From: Planctomycetales bacterium
Lineage (GTDB): Bacteria; Planctomycetota; Planctomycetia; Planctomycetales; Planctomycetaceae
Length of the DNA stretch: 64,000 nucleotides
Direction of reading: 5' to 3'
Assembly: GCA_026400835.1 (NCBI GenBank)
Contig: JAPLOA010000048.1
Span: 62,001-126,000 of the forward strand
Shown: one piece after another, positions 28,084 through 37,401 of the stretch
How positions within the stretch are numbered: position 1 is the first letter of the stretch
Layout of the letters: each line of letters begins with the position of its first letter
Translations under genes and position numbers: made by a program
Notes under the pieces: generated by a model
What the model was told of the DNA's origin: nothing
Database searches by the model: none
The model's input: only the letters and a program-made list of their open reading frames with translations

Positions 28084-28444
28084 GATGCAGAGGCTCAGGC
28101 CAAAACGGAAAACCGTCCAGACGTGCTTCGTTTCTGGAGACTCAGTGATGCCCCGGAGTCAGTCCTGGTTTATCCGGCGTGCATTTCGGCCACAAAGTTT
28201 ACCGCAAACTACTGGTTCTCTCTGACCACTTGATTAGTGGCCACATGAACTTCCGCCCAATGATGAAGGCTCGCAGTCTTAACGGAATTCTCATGTGAAG
28301 AACTTTAATGCAGGACACAATACGCCCATAGTTCGGTTCTGAATTCGTTTTTTCCCCTCGTTTTCATTCCTGGAGTGATCGAGGAAAGAGCAGAATCAGA
28401 CACTCGCTGGCCCCGGAACGGCCCGCCTTCGCAGAAAGCCCAAT
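28084..28444. other. Intergenic region upstream of phosphoesterase gene
   Basis: No gene is supported in these 360 bases. GGCCACTAATCAAGTGG forms a small palindrome near 28225-28243; otherwise the stretch probably just holds the promoter of the phosphoesterase. Confidence 0.4.
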
Positions 28445-30049
28445 ATGAATTCGAAATACTTGCCCACTTCATTACTCGCTCTCACAACTGCGGCGATTGG
28501 CGCTGGTCTTACGACGAATGACTCCCTCGCAGCACAGGATGCCGCGGGCAGGACGGCATCTGGCGTCGTCTATTTGGATTCGAATCAGAATCACGTCAGG
28601 GACGCGGATGAAAAGCCACTGCCGGATGTCAAAGTCTCCAATGGTCGAGATGTCGTGGCGACGGACGCTGACGGCAGATACTCCCTGCCGGTGGACAATG
28701 ACACGATTGTGTTTGTGATCAAGCCTCGCGGGTATCGCACCGTTCAGGATGAGAATCATATTTCGCGATTCTACTACATCCATAAACCTGAGGGATCGCC
28801 TAAGCTGGATTTCCCCGGCGTCGAACCCACGGGGCCGCTGCCCGCATCGATCGACTTTCCCCTGTATGCTGTCGAAGAACCGGATGCGTTTGATGTAATC
28901 TTTTTCGGAGATCCACAGCCGCGCGACCAGAAGGAGATCGACTACATCGCGCATGATGTCGTTGAAGATCTCGTGGGTTTTAAAGCCGCTTTCGGGGTTA
29001 CTCTGGGAGATATCCTGTTTGATGATTTAAGTCTGTTTGACAGCTTCAACAGGACTCTGGGGAAGATCGGAGTGCCGTGGTACAACGTGATCGGCAATCA
29101 TGACATTAATTTTGCCTCAGAGAATGATGAGCTGAGCGATGAGACATACGAGCGTGTTTACGGTCCGCCTTATTATTCATTCGATTATGGTGGGGTCCAC
29201 TTTGTGGTGGTCGATGATATTCATTGGATGAAGGAAGGGGAGAAGAAGTTCTATCGTTCCGGGCTCAGTGAAGAGCAGCTCGACTTTATCGAGAATGATC
29301 TCAAACTGGTTCCTCAGGACCGTATGGTTGTGGCGATGATGCATATCCCTCTGGTGAAGTCGACACCGTGGCTGGAACCTCACAGAGCACGTTTGTTAAA
29401 GCTTCTGGAAGGTCGTGAGCATTGCATTTCCCTCGCGGGGCATACTCATCACCATGAACATGTGCTGATGGGTAAAGAGGACGGCTGGCCCGGTTCAAAG
29501 CCTCACCATCACATCATCAATGTGACAGTTTCCGGAGCTTGGTGGTCGGGCAAACCGGACGAACACGGGATACCTCACACGATGTGCGCCGATGGCACAC
29601 CGAATGGTTATACGATCATGCACTTCGACGGTAGCAAGTATCTTCTTGACTATCGAGCGGCTCGCCGCGGGGCGGATGAGCAGATTCGTATCACGGCTCC
29701 CGAAGTCGTGAAACCTGTGGACATTGCAACGACCGAATTCCGCGCGAATGTGTTTAACGCCATCCCCGGAGCAATTGTTGAATGGCGGACTGAAGGCGGT
29801 GAATGGGTTTCGATGACAAAGACCGAAAACGAAACCGATCCGACATTCCAGGCTTTGTATAACGAAGAGCAGACATATCTACCGGGCAAACCAGCCTGGC
29901 GAACTCTGGCGAAGCCGCTGGTATGCCCGCACCTGTGGAAAGCTAACCTGACGGAGTCGATGAAGCCCGGCACGCATTTGATTCAGGTACGAGCCACAAA
30001 CCCCAACGGCCAGGTTCTGAATGGCGAAAGAATAGTTCGCGTCGAATAG
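28445..30049 (+). CDS. Secreted calcineurin-like metallophosphoesterase
   Basis: 534 residues with three domains after a signal peptide (LPTSLLALTTAAIGAGLTTN). An N-terminal SdrD-B/MetallophosN-type beta domain is at about 37-135 (GVVYLDSNQNHVRDADEKPL). The binuclear metal phosphoesterase core is at about 150-355, with FFGDPQPRD, GVTLGDILFDD, VIGNHDINF, MMHIPLV and LAGHTHHHEH all intact. A C-terminal MetallophosC-type domain covers about 375-530. This architecture occurs in exported phosphoesterases of Bacteroidetes and Planctomycetes and suggests periplasmic hydrolysis of phosphate esters. It appears to be its own transcription unit. Confidence 0.93.
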   Translation: MNSKYLPTSLLALTTAAIGAGLTTNDSLAAQDAAGRTASGVVYLDSNQNHVRDADEKPLPDVKVSNGRDVVATDADGRYSLPVDNDTIVFVIKPRGYRTVQDENHISRFYYIHKPEGSPKLDFPGVEPTGPLPASIDFPLYAVEEPDAFDVIFFGDPQPRDQKEIDYIAHDVVEDLVGFKAAFGVTLGDILFDDLSLFDSFNRTLGKIGVPWYNVIGNHDINFASENDELSDETYERVYGPPYYSFDYGGVHFVVVDDIHWMKEGEKKFYRSGLSEEQLDFIENDLKLVPQDRMVVAMMHIPLVKSTPWLEPHRARLLKLLEGREHCISLAGHTHHHEHVLMGKEDGWPGSKPHHHIINVTVSGAWWSGKPDEHGIPHTMCADGTPNGYTIMHFDGSKYLLDYRAARRGADEQIRITAPEVVKPVDIATTEFRANVFNAIPGAIVEWRTEGGEWVSMTKTENETDPTFQALYNEEQTYLPGKPAWRTLAKPLVCPHLWKANLTESMKPGTHLIQVRATNPNGQVLNGERIVRVE

Positions 30050-30238
30050 CGTCGTTGACAGTCCGGTTCGCCGTGAATTCGCGGCGTGGTCGCTATCGTC
30101 TCGGGTAACCGGAAGGGAGTCCAAGTAACGGGTGACCGAGAAAATAACTAAAACCGGGGGATGAAATGGTTCACGAGCAGCAGGCCGATTACACTGAGCT
30201 ACCAGGTTCGTATCGCGAAAGCAGTTCGAGGAACACCA

Positions 30239-30685
30239 GTGACGGAATCAAGCAACGCAGTGTCCAGCGAAACCCCAGGCCCTTGGTTCAAAGATGGGCT
30301 TCAGTTCACGTGTACTCAATGCGGGGACTGCTGTACAGGTGCCCCAGGAGTCGTCTGGGTAACGGATGACGAGTTGCTGGAGATTGCCGAGTATCTCGAC
30401 AAGCCTATCGGAGAAATCCGCCTTTTTCATACTCGGATTGTGCGTGGGCGAGTCTCACTGACTGAATTCGCGAACGGCGACTGCACGTTTTTTGACCCAA
30501 AGGCCAGAAATTGCACGGTCTACAAGGCGAGGCCGGTCCAATGTCGAACCTGGCCGTTCTGGAACTCGCATCTGGAAAGTCCGTCATCGTGGAAGAAAAT
30601 CTGTGACACCTGCCCCGGGGCGGGTGAAGGAGCGTTTTTCAGCCTGGAACAGATCGAAGAGCGAGCAAAACGGATCGACATGTAA
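30239..30685 (+). CDS. YkgJ-family Cys-cluster protein
   Basis: Metal-binding (zinc or Fe-S) cysteine cluster protein of the CxxCxxCC family; role unclear. Motifs are FTCTQCGDCCTGAPG, NGDCTFFDPKARNCTVYKAR, VQCRTWPFW and a late CDTCPGAGEG, about eight cysteines in all. The GTG at 30239 is preferred because GAGGAA stands seven bases upstream; the longer frame from an ATG at 30161 lacks a spaced ribosome site. Starting at GTG gives 148 residues, close to the family size. Cytoplasmic. Confidence 0.88.
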   Translation: MTESSNAVSSETPGPWFKDGLQFTCTQCGDCCTGAPGVVWVTDDELLEIAEYLDKPIGEIRLFHTRIVRGRVSLTEFANGDCTFFDPKARNCTVYKARPVQCRTWPFWNSHLESPSSWKKICDTCPGAGEGAFFSLEQIEERAKRIDM

Positions 30686-30903
30686 GGAATTTCCGGGGTG
30701 ATGGACTTGCCTGTCCGCGCAGCCTGACCACAATTGGCACAAATCGGCGGATGCAGGCAAAAACTGATGTACATCTCCGCCGATAACAACCAAAGTGTTG
30801 CGTGAAACCCGAGCGCTGGCGGTTCGCGCGGCCTGTCATCGACAGACGTATTTCGAATCCGGCCTGATCGCTCGTTTTCCGGATTCAACTCAAGGTTGGC
30901 CCA

Positions 30904-31908
30904 ATGGCGCAAAGCATGAAATCACTTCGACTTATGGCAGCCGCTTCAATTGCAGCGGTGTTCGGAAGTCTTGCCTCGGCAGAGGCTCAGGTTGTGCGAG
31001 CCCCCCTGACGGACGGCTTTGCCCGGACTTCTTCGATTGCCGTGACAGTCGACGAAATGCTGGGAACCAGCAAGGAACGCAAAGCAGACGAGCCAATTCT
31101 GGGGCCTGGTTACCCGGATCTGTGGATTGCTGAAGTTCAATACAAGCCCATTCGCTTGATGAGGTTGGAACTGAAGGACCCGAAGACTGGAAAAGTTCAG
31201 AAGGAACTGGTCCGGTATATGGTTTACCGAGTGATTCGTCGTGATTACACAGAACTGGCTGGCAACGACCGAGCTGGCTTAGAAAAGAAGCTGGCGGATC
31301 CCGAACTTGATCCATCCAACGTGCTGGACCCAGAGCCTATGATGCCTCTGCAGATGCCTCGTTTTGTTCTGGAAACACAGGATAATAGTGGCAAGGTTCT
31401 TCAGACTTACACCGACGAAATCAGTGTAGAGATTCAAAACGCTGTTTTTGCCAGAGAAATGGGCCGTCGCGGATCAAATCTGAAGCTGCTGAACAGCGTC
31501 GAGGCGATTTCTGAGATTGGCGAGCCGGTTCCGACCAGCGACCCGGATGCCCTGCTGAAGGCATTTTACGGAGTCGCTGTGTGGCGAAATGTCGATCCTA
31601 AAGCCGACTTTCTGCGGGTCACAATGTCGGGATTCACAAATGCTTATCGCATTTCCGGAGCCGCAGACGTTCGCACGATCGAAGAAAAGGTGATTGTTCA
31701 GAAGTTCCAGCGTCCTGGCGACGAGTTCCTGCAGGACGAGCAGGAACTCAAATTGGTCGACGACGAGGATGTTGACGGGGACAAGAAAATCGACATTCGG
31801 TATCCGATGTGGACTTATCGGCCAAAAAATGTGAAAATGGACATCCGAGATCTCGATACGGTTCTCCGTAATGCTCGACGAGAAACCGAGCAATCACCGG
31901 AAAACTGA
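30904..31908 (+). CDS. Secreted hypothetical protein (334 aa)
   Basis: A signal peptide (MKSLRLMAAASIAAVFGSLASAEA) is followed by a mature region with no recognised domain. AAGG stands about eight bases before the ATG at 30904; Met5 is an alternative. The sequence WIAEVQYKPIRLMRLELKDPKTG... and YRVIRRDYTELAG is unusually conserved-looking, and there is a charged, acidic C-terminal half. A hairpin follows 18 bases after the stop. Periplasmic location is likely; function is unknown. Confidence 0.8.
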   Translation: MAQSMKSLRLMAAASIAAVFGSLASAEAQVVRAPLTDGFARTSSIAVTVDEMLGTSKERKADEPILGPGYPDLWIAEVQYKPIRLMRLELKDPKTGKVQKELVRYMVYRVIRRDYTELAGNDRAGLEKKLADPELDPSNVLDPEPMMPLQMPRFVLETQDNSGKVLQTYTDEISVEIQNAVFAREMGRRGSNLKLLNSVEAISEIGEPVPTSDPDALLKAFYGVAVWRNVDPKADFLRVTMSGFTNAYRISGAADVRTIEEKVIVQKFQRPGDEFLQDEQELKLVDDEDVDGDKKIDIRYPMWTYRPKNVKMDIRDLDTVLRNARRETEQSPEN

Positions 31909-31926
31909 AGAGAACTCTTGAAAAAC

Positions 31927-31955
31927 AGGGCGGATTCGTCAAACTCCGCCCTTTC
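31927..31955 (+). terminator. Probable terminator
   Basis: AGGGCGGA pairs with TCCGCCCT around a ten-base loop and is followed by TTTCC. The T-run is short, so termination may be partial; on the other strand the stem is followed by GTTTTTC. Confidence 0.6.
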
Positions 31956-32068
31956 CGAAGTTCGGCCTGAGGAATTGTGCTGCGTTTCGGATCTTACGAA
32001 AACATTCTCGATCATTTCGCTGACAGCCTGGAATTCAGGCACGCTTAGAACGATAGGAGCATTTAGTC

Positions 32069-32335
32069 ATGGCTCATAAGAAGGGTCAGGGTTCCAGCCG
32101 CAACGGACGCGATTCAGCAGCACAGCGACTGGGGATTAAGAAGTTTGGTGGCGAAGCTGTTTTGGCCGGTAACATCCTGGCTCGACAGTGCGGCACAAAG
32201 TGGCATCCAGGTCGCAACGTTGGCATGGGCAAAGATTATACTCTGTTCGCGCTGATCGACGGCAAGGTCCTGTTCGATCGCGACGGCCGGCGCATCAACA
32301 TTGTTCCAGTCGAAGTTCCTGTGGAAGCCAACTGA
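32069..32335 (+). CDS. rpmA: 50S ribosomal protein bL27
   Basis: Large-subunit ribosomal protein near the peptidyl-transferase centre. The 88-residue product begins [20 protein letters not shown] and contains [20 protein letters not shown] and [18 protein letters not shown], all diagnostic. There is no N-terminal extension of the Firmicutes type. AGGAG stands nine bases before the ATG. In most bacteria rpmA follows rplU (bL21); here it is alone, with a secreted protein of unrelated function upstream and a terminator downstream. Confidence 0.98.
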   Translation: MAHKKGQGSSRNGRDSAAQRLGIKKFGGEAVLAGNILARQCGTKWHPGRNVGMGKDYTLFALIDGKVLFDRDGRRINIVPVEVPVEAN

Positions 32336-32391
32336 TCACGCTGTTCGCCGTCGCGTTGGTGCGACATCTGGCGCGACGGATGAAGTCAAAT

Positions 32392-32431
32392 AAAAAAAGC
32401 CCGACTCGAAATCTTCGAGCCGGGCTTTTTT
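32392..32431. terminator. Bidirectional terminator between rpmA and the sigma factor gene
   Basis: AAAAAAAGCCCG ... CGGGCTTTTTT with inner stem CTCGAA/TTCGAG. The A-tract and T-tract flank the stem, so it can end transcripts from rpmA and from the convergent sigma gene, whose stop codon touches it. Confidence 0.92.
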
Positions 32432-33029
32432 ATTGGTTCGACTCTCCAGCTTTTCGTTCCGACAGTTTCTGGAACAGCCGCGCACGCGAGAAGGTCCACC
32501 AGCGTGATGCCGTAGGGCGAGAGATCCCCAGTGTCTCGGCAGCCGCGGCCTCATCGAGACCCGCGAAGTATCGTAGCTTGACGAGTTCTGCTTTGTCCGG
32601 CATCTCGCGTTCGAACTCTTCTGGCACTTCATGCACCGCAATGATCTCCGAAAGATCAACGGAAGGACTGATGGCAATGTCCGCGAGCGGTTCACGATGC
32701 AGTTCGCCGCCGCGCTTGATCCGATCTCGACTGCGGGCATGTTCGATCAGAATTCTTCGCATCGCCTCAGCAGCCGCTGAGAAAAAGTGTCGCCGCTTCT
32801 CCCACGACTGCGGCTCGCTGCGCAGAAGTCGCAGGTAAGCTTCGTGAACAAGAGCCGTGGGCTGCAGCGTATGTTCGGTCGCTTCATTCTTCATGCGAGC
32901 CGCCGCCAGTCGCCGAAGCTCCTCATACACCAATGGCAACAACTCCTCCGCCGCGCGGACTTCGCCTTTAGACACGTGTTTCAGTATGCGTGAGACAGGA
33001 AGGTCGGCGGAGTGTTCTTCAGAGTTCAA
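32430..33029 (-). CDS. ECF-type RNA polymerase sigma factor
   Basis: 199-residue sigma-70 family protein of the expanded planctomycete ECF type. Region 2 is at about 15-95 (LLPLVYEELRRLAAARMKNE, ALVHEAYLRLL) and region 4 at about 145-190 (LVKLRYFAGLDEAAAAETLG, helix-turn-helix ISRPTASRWWTFSRARLFQKL). No good ATG exists; a TTG at 33029 with AAGGGA five to six bases upstream is the likely start. Such factors are often encoded beside a Ser/Thr kinase. A kinase remnant does lie at 34.2-34.9 kb on the same strand, but it is upstream rather than downstream and a transposase pseudogene separates the two. Confidence 0.9.
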   Translation of the reverse strand: MNSEEHSADLPVSRILKHVSKGEVRAAEELLPLVYEELRRLAAARMKNEATEHTLQPTALVHEAYLRLLRSEPQSWEKRRHFFSAAAEAMRRILIEHARSRDRIKRGGELHREPLADIAISPSVDLSEIIAVHEVPEEFEREMPDKAELVKLRYFAGLDEAAAAETLGISRPTASRWWTFSRARLFQKLSERKAGESNQ

Positions 33030-33102
33030 GAGGTCCCTTTGATTAATGCTGTCGTTCCGGCGCCATGCCCCATGTCGGCTTGCCCAACATGAGCGTAAGC
33101 TT

Positions 33103-33969
33103 TCAAGTTAGAAAGGGAACCACGCAACCTGACTCCCCTCGCCGGCTCGACCGGCAGGAAGCAAGGTTTCGAACTCGGCCACGCAAGGCCCGAGCATCGT
33201 ATTCGCTGAACGTTCCCGCGTAAAAGCCCCGCTGCCAAATCGAATTCTGGCCCATGGCATAAGCTGTGTTATTCATAATTGCCAAAGCGATCTCCTCGGG
33301 ACTTTACTGGATGTTGCCTCGCCGAGCCATGTGAACATGATCGGGCATCCATGCGCGAGCAGCCAGTTGATAACCATGCTTTACTGCCGTTCCAGCCAGA
33401 GCTCGATCAAGTTTCTCGAAATCGGCCTCATTCCGAAATCGAGCACGATCAGCAACAACCAGAACAACATGCAGGTTGTACCAATATCGACCGCTATTCG
33501 ATTCGCTCGGCTGTCCCAGCGTGACGCTCTCATCAATGACTGTAAACCTCTTGAGCATCGCCGCAAATCGAGGATCTACGAATGGTTCTTTGTCGACCTG
33601 CTGAGCAATGTAGGCTTGGACGTCAGCGGAATGATTGTCGCCAATCGAACGAAACGAAACCTTGCGGCTGAATTTCACAGGAGTGCCGGCCGGCCGCAGT
33701 GCATGCTGCAGACGACCTTTGGCTCGAGCGACGAACAGTGTTGGTGAGACTGACGGAGTGGTTGAGAACGCAAGCTGAATCTTGTCAGCACTCCACCGAG
33801 TGGAAATGCGTTTTAGGTAGTCAGTTGCCCACGCCTTATCGGGTTCCTGAAAAAACGGCTCATCAGGTTGCGTAGGAAATAGGGTCCCATCTGTCGGCCA
33901 TCCTGTCCATGTGTAACGAAGGTGGAATGCAGGCTGTATGTGTTGGGAATCGTAAATTGATGTCGGCAT
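33103..33969 (-). pseudogene. RAYT/Y1-type transposase, broken by one in-frame stop
   Basis: Relic of a REP-associated tyrosine transposase (Y1/HUH). The N-terminal part (33304-33969, 221 residues) holds the HUH region YWYNLHVVLVVADRARF and WMPDHVHMA(R)RGNIQ. A TAA at 33304-33306 then interrupts, and the same frame continues with SPEEIALAIMNNTAYAMGQN, IWQRGFYAGTFSEYDARALR. The join reads GNIQ-stop-SPEEI, where intact relatives read through, so a single C-to-T or G-to-T change would explain it. The terminal catalytic Tyr region is downstream of the stop. It has a full-length start and no frameshift, so the loss looks recent. It separates the kinase fragment from the sigma gene. Confidence 0.85.
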
Positions 33970-34202
33970 CGCTTGAAACTTCCCTTCCGGTCGGACGAGC
34001 CAACCGTGTAGGCGGTGACTGGGGACGACGTTTGCTAACAGTAAAACGTTGGCTCCTGCTGGGCGAGCCGGCAGATGGCCTGTTCAATGAAAAATCTTCT
34101 GCTCGTGCAAGGCAAGCTGGTACGGGGTGAGATCAAGAGTGGCGATGATAGACGATTCGTTGATGATCAAAATGGTCGAAAATCCCAAACTCGACATGTT
34201 CG
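33970..34202. other. Spacer between transposase relic and kinase relic
   Basis: Contains the transposase promoter region and the junction with the kinase. Palindromic bits such as TGGGCGAGCCGGCAG near 34060 resemble CTCGCCGGCTCGACCGGCAG at about 33136, on the other side of the transposase. Confidence 0.4.
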
Positions 34203-34933
34203 CTATCCCAAGCGTTCCCACGATGAATCAGTCACACACTTGTGAGCTGCCGTCAGTCCTTCCGCGATCTGCCTTGAGATGCGAATGATCTCTTCCACCT
34301 TGAGCGCGCCGACTCGTTTGATCTTGTCATGCAGCGTTTGGCCGACAATACATTCCATGACCAGAAATGGCAGCGTTGTTCGCTCGGTACCGAGTGGCGC
34401 TTCTTCTGTCCCTTCGACAGCAAAAATTGTCACCACATGCGGATGACTGACAGCCGCCGCCGCACGAGCTTCTCGCAGGAATCTCTGTCGCGCGGAAGGA
34501 AGCCGTGCGAGTTCCGGAGCCAGGGCTTTCACAGCAACGATTCGCTGCAGCTTCGGATCACAAGCCCGAAAAACGACCCCCATGCCGCCGCGGCCGATCT
34601 CTTCAAGAATCTCATAAGGGCCAAGCTTGCCCAACGTGCCCAGCAAAGAACACTGATCCAGATATTGGCGATCGGAGTCACTTCCACTGCCACGGCCGGC
34701 TTCTGAAGGAAGTTACCGGCCTGCTCATAGGCCTGCAGTAACGCCTCAACTCGCTGCCTTTGCGAAGCATCCGCACACTGCAAGCTGAGAAAAGCCTCCC
34801 GCTCCGTGCCGGATTTGCGTAGCGAAACGAAAAAGATTCCCTCGACCGAATAAGGATCGACACTTCCCGGATGGGCAGGGTCGACGGTCATGGAATCAGG
34901 CTCCGGGAGCTCGGAATCTTGCGATGGGGACAT
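34203..34933 (-). pseudogene. Ser/Thr protein kinase remnant (frameshifted, truncated)
   Basis: The start ATG at 34933 has AGGAG eight bases upstream. The N-terminal segment (QRQRVEALLQAYEQAGNFLQ) is typical of planctomycete kinases. Near 34690 the frame shifts; the continuing frame reads GSDSDRQYLDQCSLLGTLGK and then the kinase N-lobe: GPYEILEEIGRGGMGVVFRA, VAVKALAPELA, LREARAAAAVSHPHVVTIFA, FLVMECIVGQTL, IAEGLTAAHK. A second one-base slip then gives LIHRG where LIHRD is expected, and homology stops. The catalytic loop, DFG segment and C-lobe are missing, so no active kinase can be made. Confidence 0.85.
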
Positions 34934-35111
34934 GGGTGATCTCCTGAAAGAATGAACTTCTCCAGGAGATGCGTCAAACCCCTCCGCCGCGCCTCAAGGG
35001 ATTTCGAAAGATTTAAGATTACGGATCATGAGCCCGTGATTCCGGCAATAACTTGTCGGCCTGATGATTCCAAACAGGTCGATGACGGGAGTGAAAATGA
35101 CCAGAAGACGG

Positions 35112-36086
35112 TCAGCTCCGGGCCTTTGTCACTCCGTTCACAACGTTTGGCAATGGCTGACCTTTGATGGCCATGATGGCGAGGTTCGCGGCAGTTTCTC
35201 GCAACTTTCGAACGGCCGTTACGCTTACAGAAGCGATGTGCGACGCAACGATGACATTGTCCATCTTCAGGATCGGATGATCAGCCGGGATCGGTTCCGG
35301 GTTAAAGACGTCCAGTGCGGCGGCAGAAACATGTCCAGACTGCAAACTGGCTGTCAGCGCGGAGGGATCGATGAGATCTCCACGAGCCAGGTTGATCACG
35401 ATGACTCCGGGCTTGGTGAGTGCGAGGGATTCAGAATTGAGCATGCCCCGAGTGTCAGCGGTCGATGGACAATGCAACGTTATCGCATCTGACTGTGCCA
35501 GCAGTTCACTCAGGCTGACCGGAACCGCTCCGGAGGCTGTGATGTCGGCCGCAGCAGCGATCGGGTCGCTCACGAGGATTCGACATTTAAAGGCTCGCAG
35601 TCGGGAAACGACTTCCCGACCGATCCGACCGAAGCCCACAACTCCGACCGTCATATTCTTGAGCACCTGAATGCGATCCAGCGGAGTCGCCAATCCCCAG
35701 CGTCCGCCTTTGACATAGTTGGAGCTGGTCGCCACCTGGCGGGTAGTCCCGAGCAGAAAAGCGAGCGTATGATCGGCGACTTCGTCGATGCAGTAATCCG
35801 GGACATTACAAACAGGAATCCCGCATTCCTTTGCAACGGCCAGATCAACATTGTCGACGCCAATTCCGTAGCGAACAATGACTTTAGCCCGTTTCATCGA
35901 TCGAATAACGTCGGCATTCACGGGAGCAAACTGCGTGATGACTGCATCCGCCTCGGAAACCAGCGCAGGCAGCTCGGCCGCAGACTTCTTTTCCTTCCAC
36001 GCATTCAGCCGGAAGCCAGCCGCAGTGATCAGTGATTCTTCAACACCAAGGTCGGGGAAGGTATAGTCAGTGACAACGATCTGCAT
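35112..36086 (-). CDS. D-isomer-specific 2-hydroxyacid dehydrogenase
   Basis: NAD-dependent dehydrogenase of the phosphoglycerate dehydrogenase/CtBP-like family. The ATG at 36086 (MQIVVTDYTFPDLGVEES) is preferred over the frame start at 36113. The Rossmann motif is VGVVGFGRIGREVVSRL; the catalytic residues are visible as Arg in NLARGDLID, Glu in NPEPIPADH and His in VASHIASVS. At 324 residues it matches the short form, without the ACT regulatory domain of SerA. It may act on a 2-hydroxy or 2-oxo acid other than 3-phosphoglycerate. No serine-biosynthesis genes are adjacent. Confidence 0.92.
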   Translation of the reverse strand: MQIVVTDYTFPDLGVEESLITAAGFRLNAWKEKKSAAELPALVSEADAVITQFAPVNADVIRSMKRAKVIVRYGIGVDNVDLAVAKECGIPVCNVPDYCIDEVADHTLAFLLGTTRQVATSSNYVKGGRWGLATPLDRIQVLKNMTVGVVGFGRIGREVVSRLRAFKCRILVSDPIAAAADITASGAVPVSLSELLAQSDAITLHCPSTADTRGMLNSESLALTKPGVIVINLARGDLIDPSALTASLQSGHVSAAALDVFNPEPIPADHPILKMDNVIVASHIASVSVTAVRKLRETAANLAIMAIKGQPLPNVVNGVTKARS

Positions 36087-36865
36087 GGGGAATACTCTCT
36101 TCCTTTGAGACACAACATCGGGACTTCAATCAACTCTGCACGCAGCGGAAACGCATTCGACGGAAAAATTATGGACCGAAAGATGAGCTTCAGAACAATA
36201 GCGTTTCTTGTCCTTAATCTTTCGGTCCTTAATCTTTCTGTTAAAACGAAAGCCGCTTCACTCAGACGCCGTTGTTCGAATTGGCGTCAGCAACACTCTC
36301 TTCTTTCGAGAAACATCGCTCGAAGTTCAATCAACTCTGCATACAGCGGAAACGCATTCGACCGAAAAATTAGGGACCGAAAGATGAGCTGAAGAACAAT
36401 CGCCTTTTTTGTCCTTAATCTTTCGGTCCCTAATCTTTCTGTCGAAACGAAAGCCGCTTCACTCAGACGCCGTTGTTCGAATTGGCGCCAGCAACACTTT
36501 CTTCTTTCGAGAAACATCGCTCGAAGTTCAATCAACTCTGCACACAGCAGAAACGCATTCGACCGAAAAATTATGGACCGAAAGATGAGTTGAAGAGCAA
36601 TGAGTGTTTCTTGTCCTTAATCTTTCGGTCCCTAATCTTTCTGTCAAAACTGACACCACTCAATTCGTACCATTTAGACGTCGCATCGCGTATTGGCAGC
36701 ATTTACGTTTACCGGCCAGTCGAATGGGGCCGACGCACGACAACATTGATCTGCTCAACCATGTACGCCCCGCCAAGCAATGCGTATGATGCCGCGAAGT
36801 CAAACAGGTTCCGTCGCAGTCGTCAATTGTTCAGCGTAAACCAGTTCATCTCCTGGAGATAATCA
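36087..36865. other. Intergenic region dominated by a 201-bp tandem repeat
   Basis: The tandem array covers about 36090-36655. Between 36656 and 36865 the sequence is unique and should hold the promoter of the small secreted protein gene. Open frames of 60-130 codons within the array are created by the repeat length being a multiple of three and are not regarded as genes. Confidence 0.6.
36090..36655. repeat. 201-bp tandem repeat, about 2.8 copies
   Basis: CAATCAACTCTGCA recurs at 36127, 36328 and 36529, an exact 201-base period, and the units are over 90% identical by eye. Each unit carries a long inverted repeat: in unit 2, ATTAGGGACCGAAAGAT (36369-36385) pairs perfectly with ATCTTTCGGTCCCTAAT (36418-36434). 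CTTAATCTTTCGGTC/CCTAATCTTTCTGTC form a second internal direct repeat. No open gene is needed to explain it. Confidence 0.92.
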
Positions 36866-37345
36866 ATGAAAAAGCTTACAGCCGGTTCGTTGTTGTTTTT
36901 CACCTTTGTTGCCTGCTGCCTTGTGCCCTCGTCCCTGCTTCACGGCAGCGATGAATCCAAAACAGACGCTCGCGAAGAAGCGTTCTCAAAATCTATGGAG
37001 AACTGTGTGCTCGTTGGATCCTTCACGGTCGACGGCAAGGAAGACGGCGAACCTCTGAAGGCCGAAAGGTACGAAATTGAAAGCGTTGCCAGGGCCAATG
37101 ACAATCTCTGGATCTTCACCGCTCGCGTCAAGTACGGCAAACTGGACACTAAACTGCCGATCACAGTGCCGATGGAATGGGCGGGCGACACGCCGATGGT
37201 CACGCTGACAAATGCCAGTCTGCCAGGACTTGGCGAAGGCTTTTCTGCCAGAGTGCTTTTCTATGAAGATCGATACGCCGGAACCTGGCAGCATGGCCCG
37301 GTGGGCGGCCACATGTTCGGTAAGATCGAACGCAAGAAGAAGTAG
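36866..37345 (+). CDS. Small secreted protein of unknown function (159 aa)
   Basis: A Sec signal peptide (LTAGSLLFFTFVACCLVPSS, cleavage near LLHG-SDE) precedes a ~130-residue beta-rich domain (NCVLVGSFTVDGKEDGEPLK, ERYEIESVARANDNLWIFTA, YEDRYAGTWQHGPVGGHMFG) ending in a basic KIERKKK. GGAG stands about nine bases before the ATG. The cysteines in VACC lack a proper lipobox spacing, so a lipoprotein is less likely. Periplasmic; function unknown. Confidence 0.8.
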   Translation: MKKLTAGSLLFFTFVACCLVPSSLLHGSDESKTDAREEAFSKSMENCVLVGSFTVDGKEDGEPLKAERYEIESVARANDNLWIFTARVKYGKLDTKLPITVPMEWAGDTPMVTLTNASLPGLGEGFSARVLFYEDRYAGTWQHGPVGGHMFGKIERKKK

Positions 37346-37401
37346 GTGCGTGGTCCGTTCAGTCGCGGCCCGGGAATTGGCTCGATATCATTCCTATGTT
37401 T

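Noticed and set aside
36105-36862. Repeated 60-130-codon frames within the 201-bp array
   Set aside because: They arise because the repeat length is divisible by three; none has a start context or recognisable domain.
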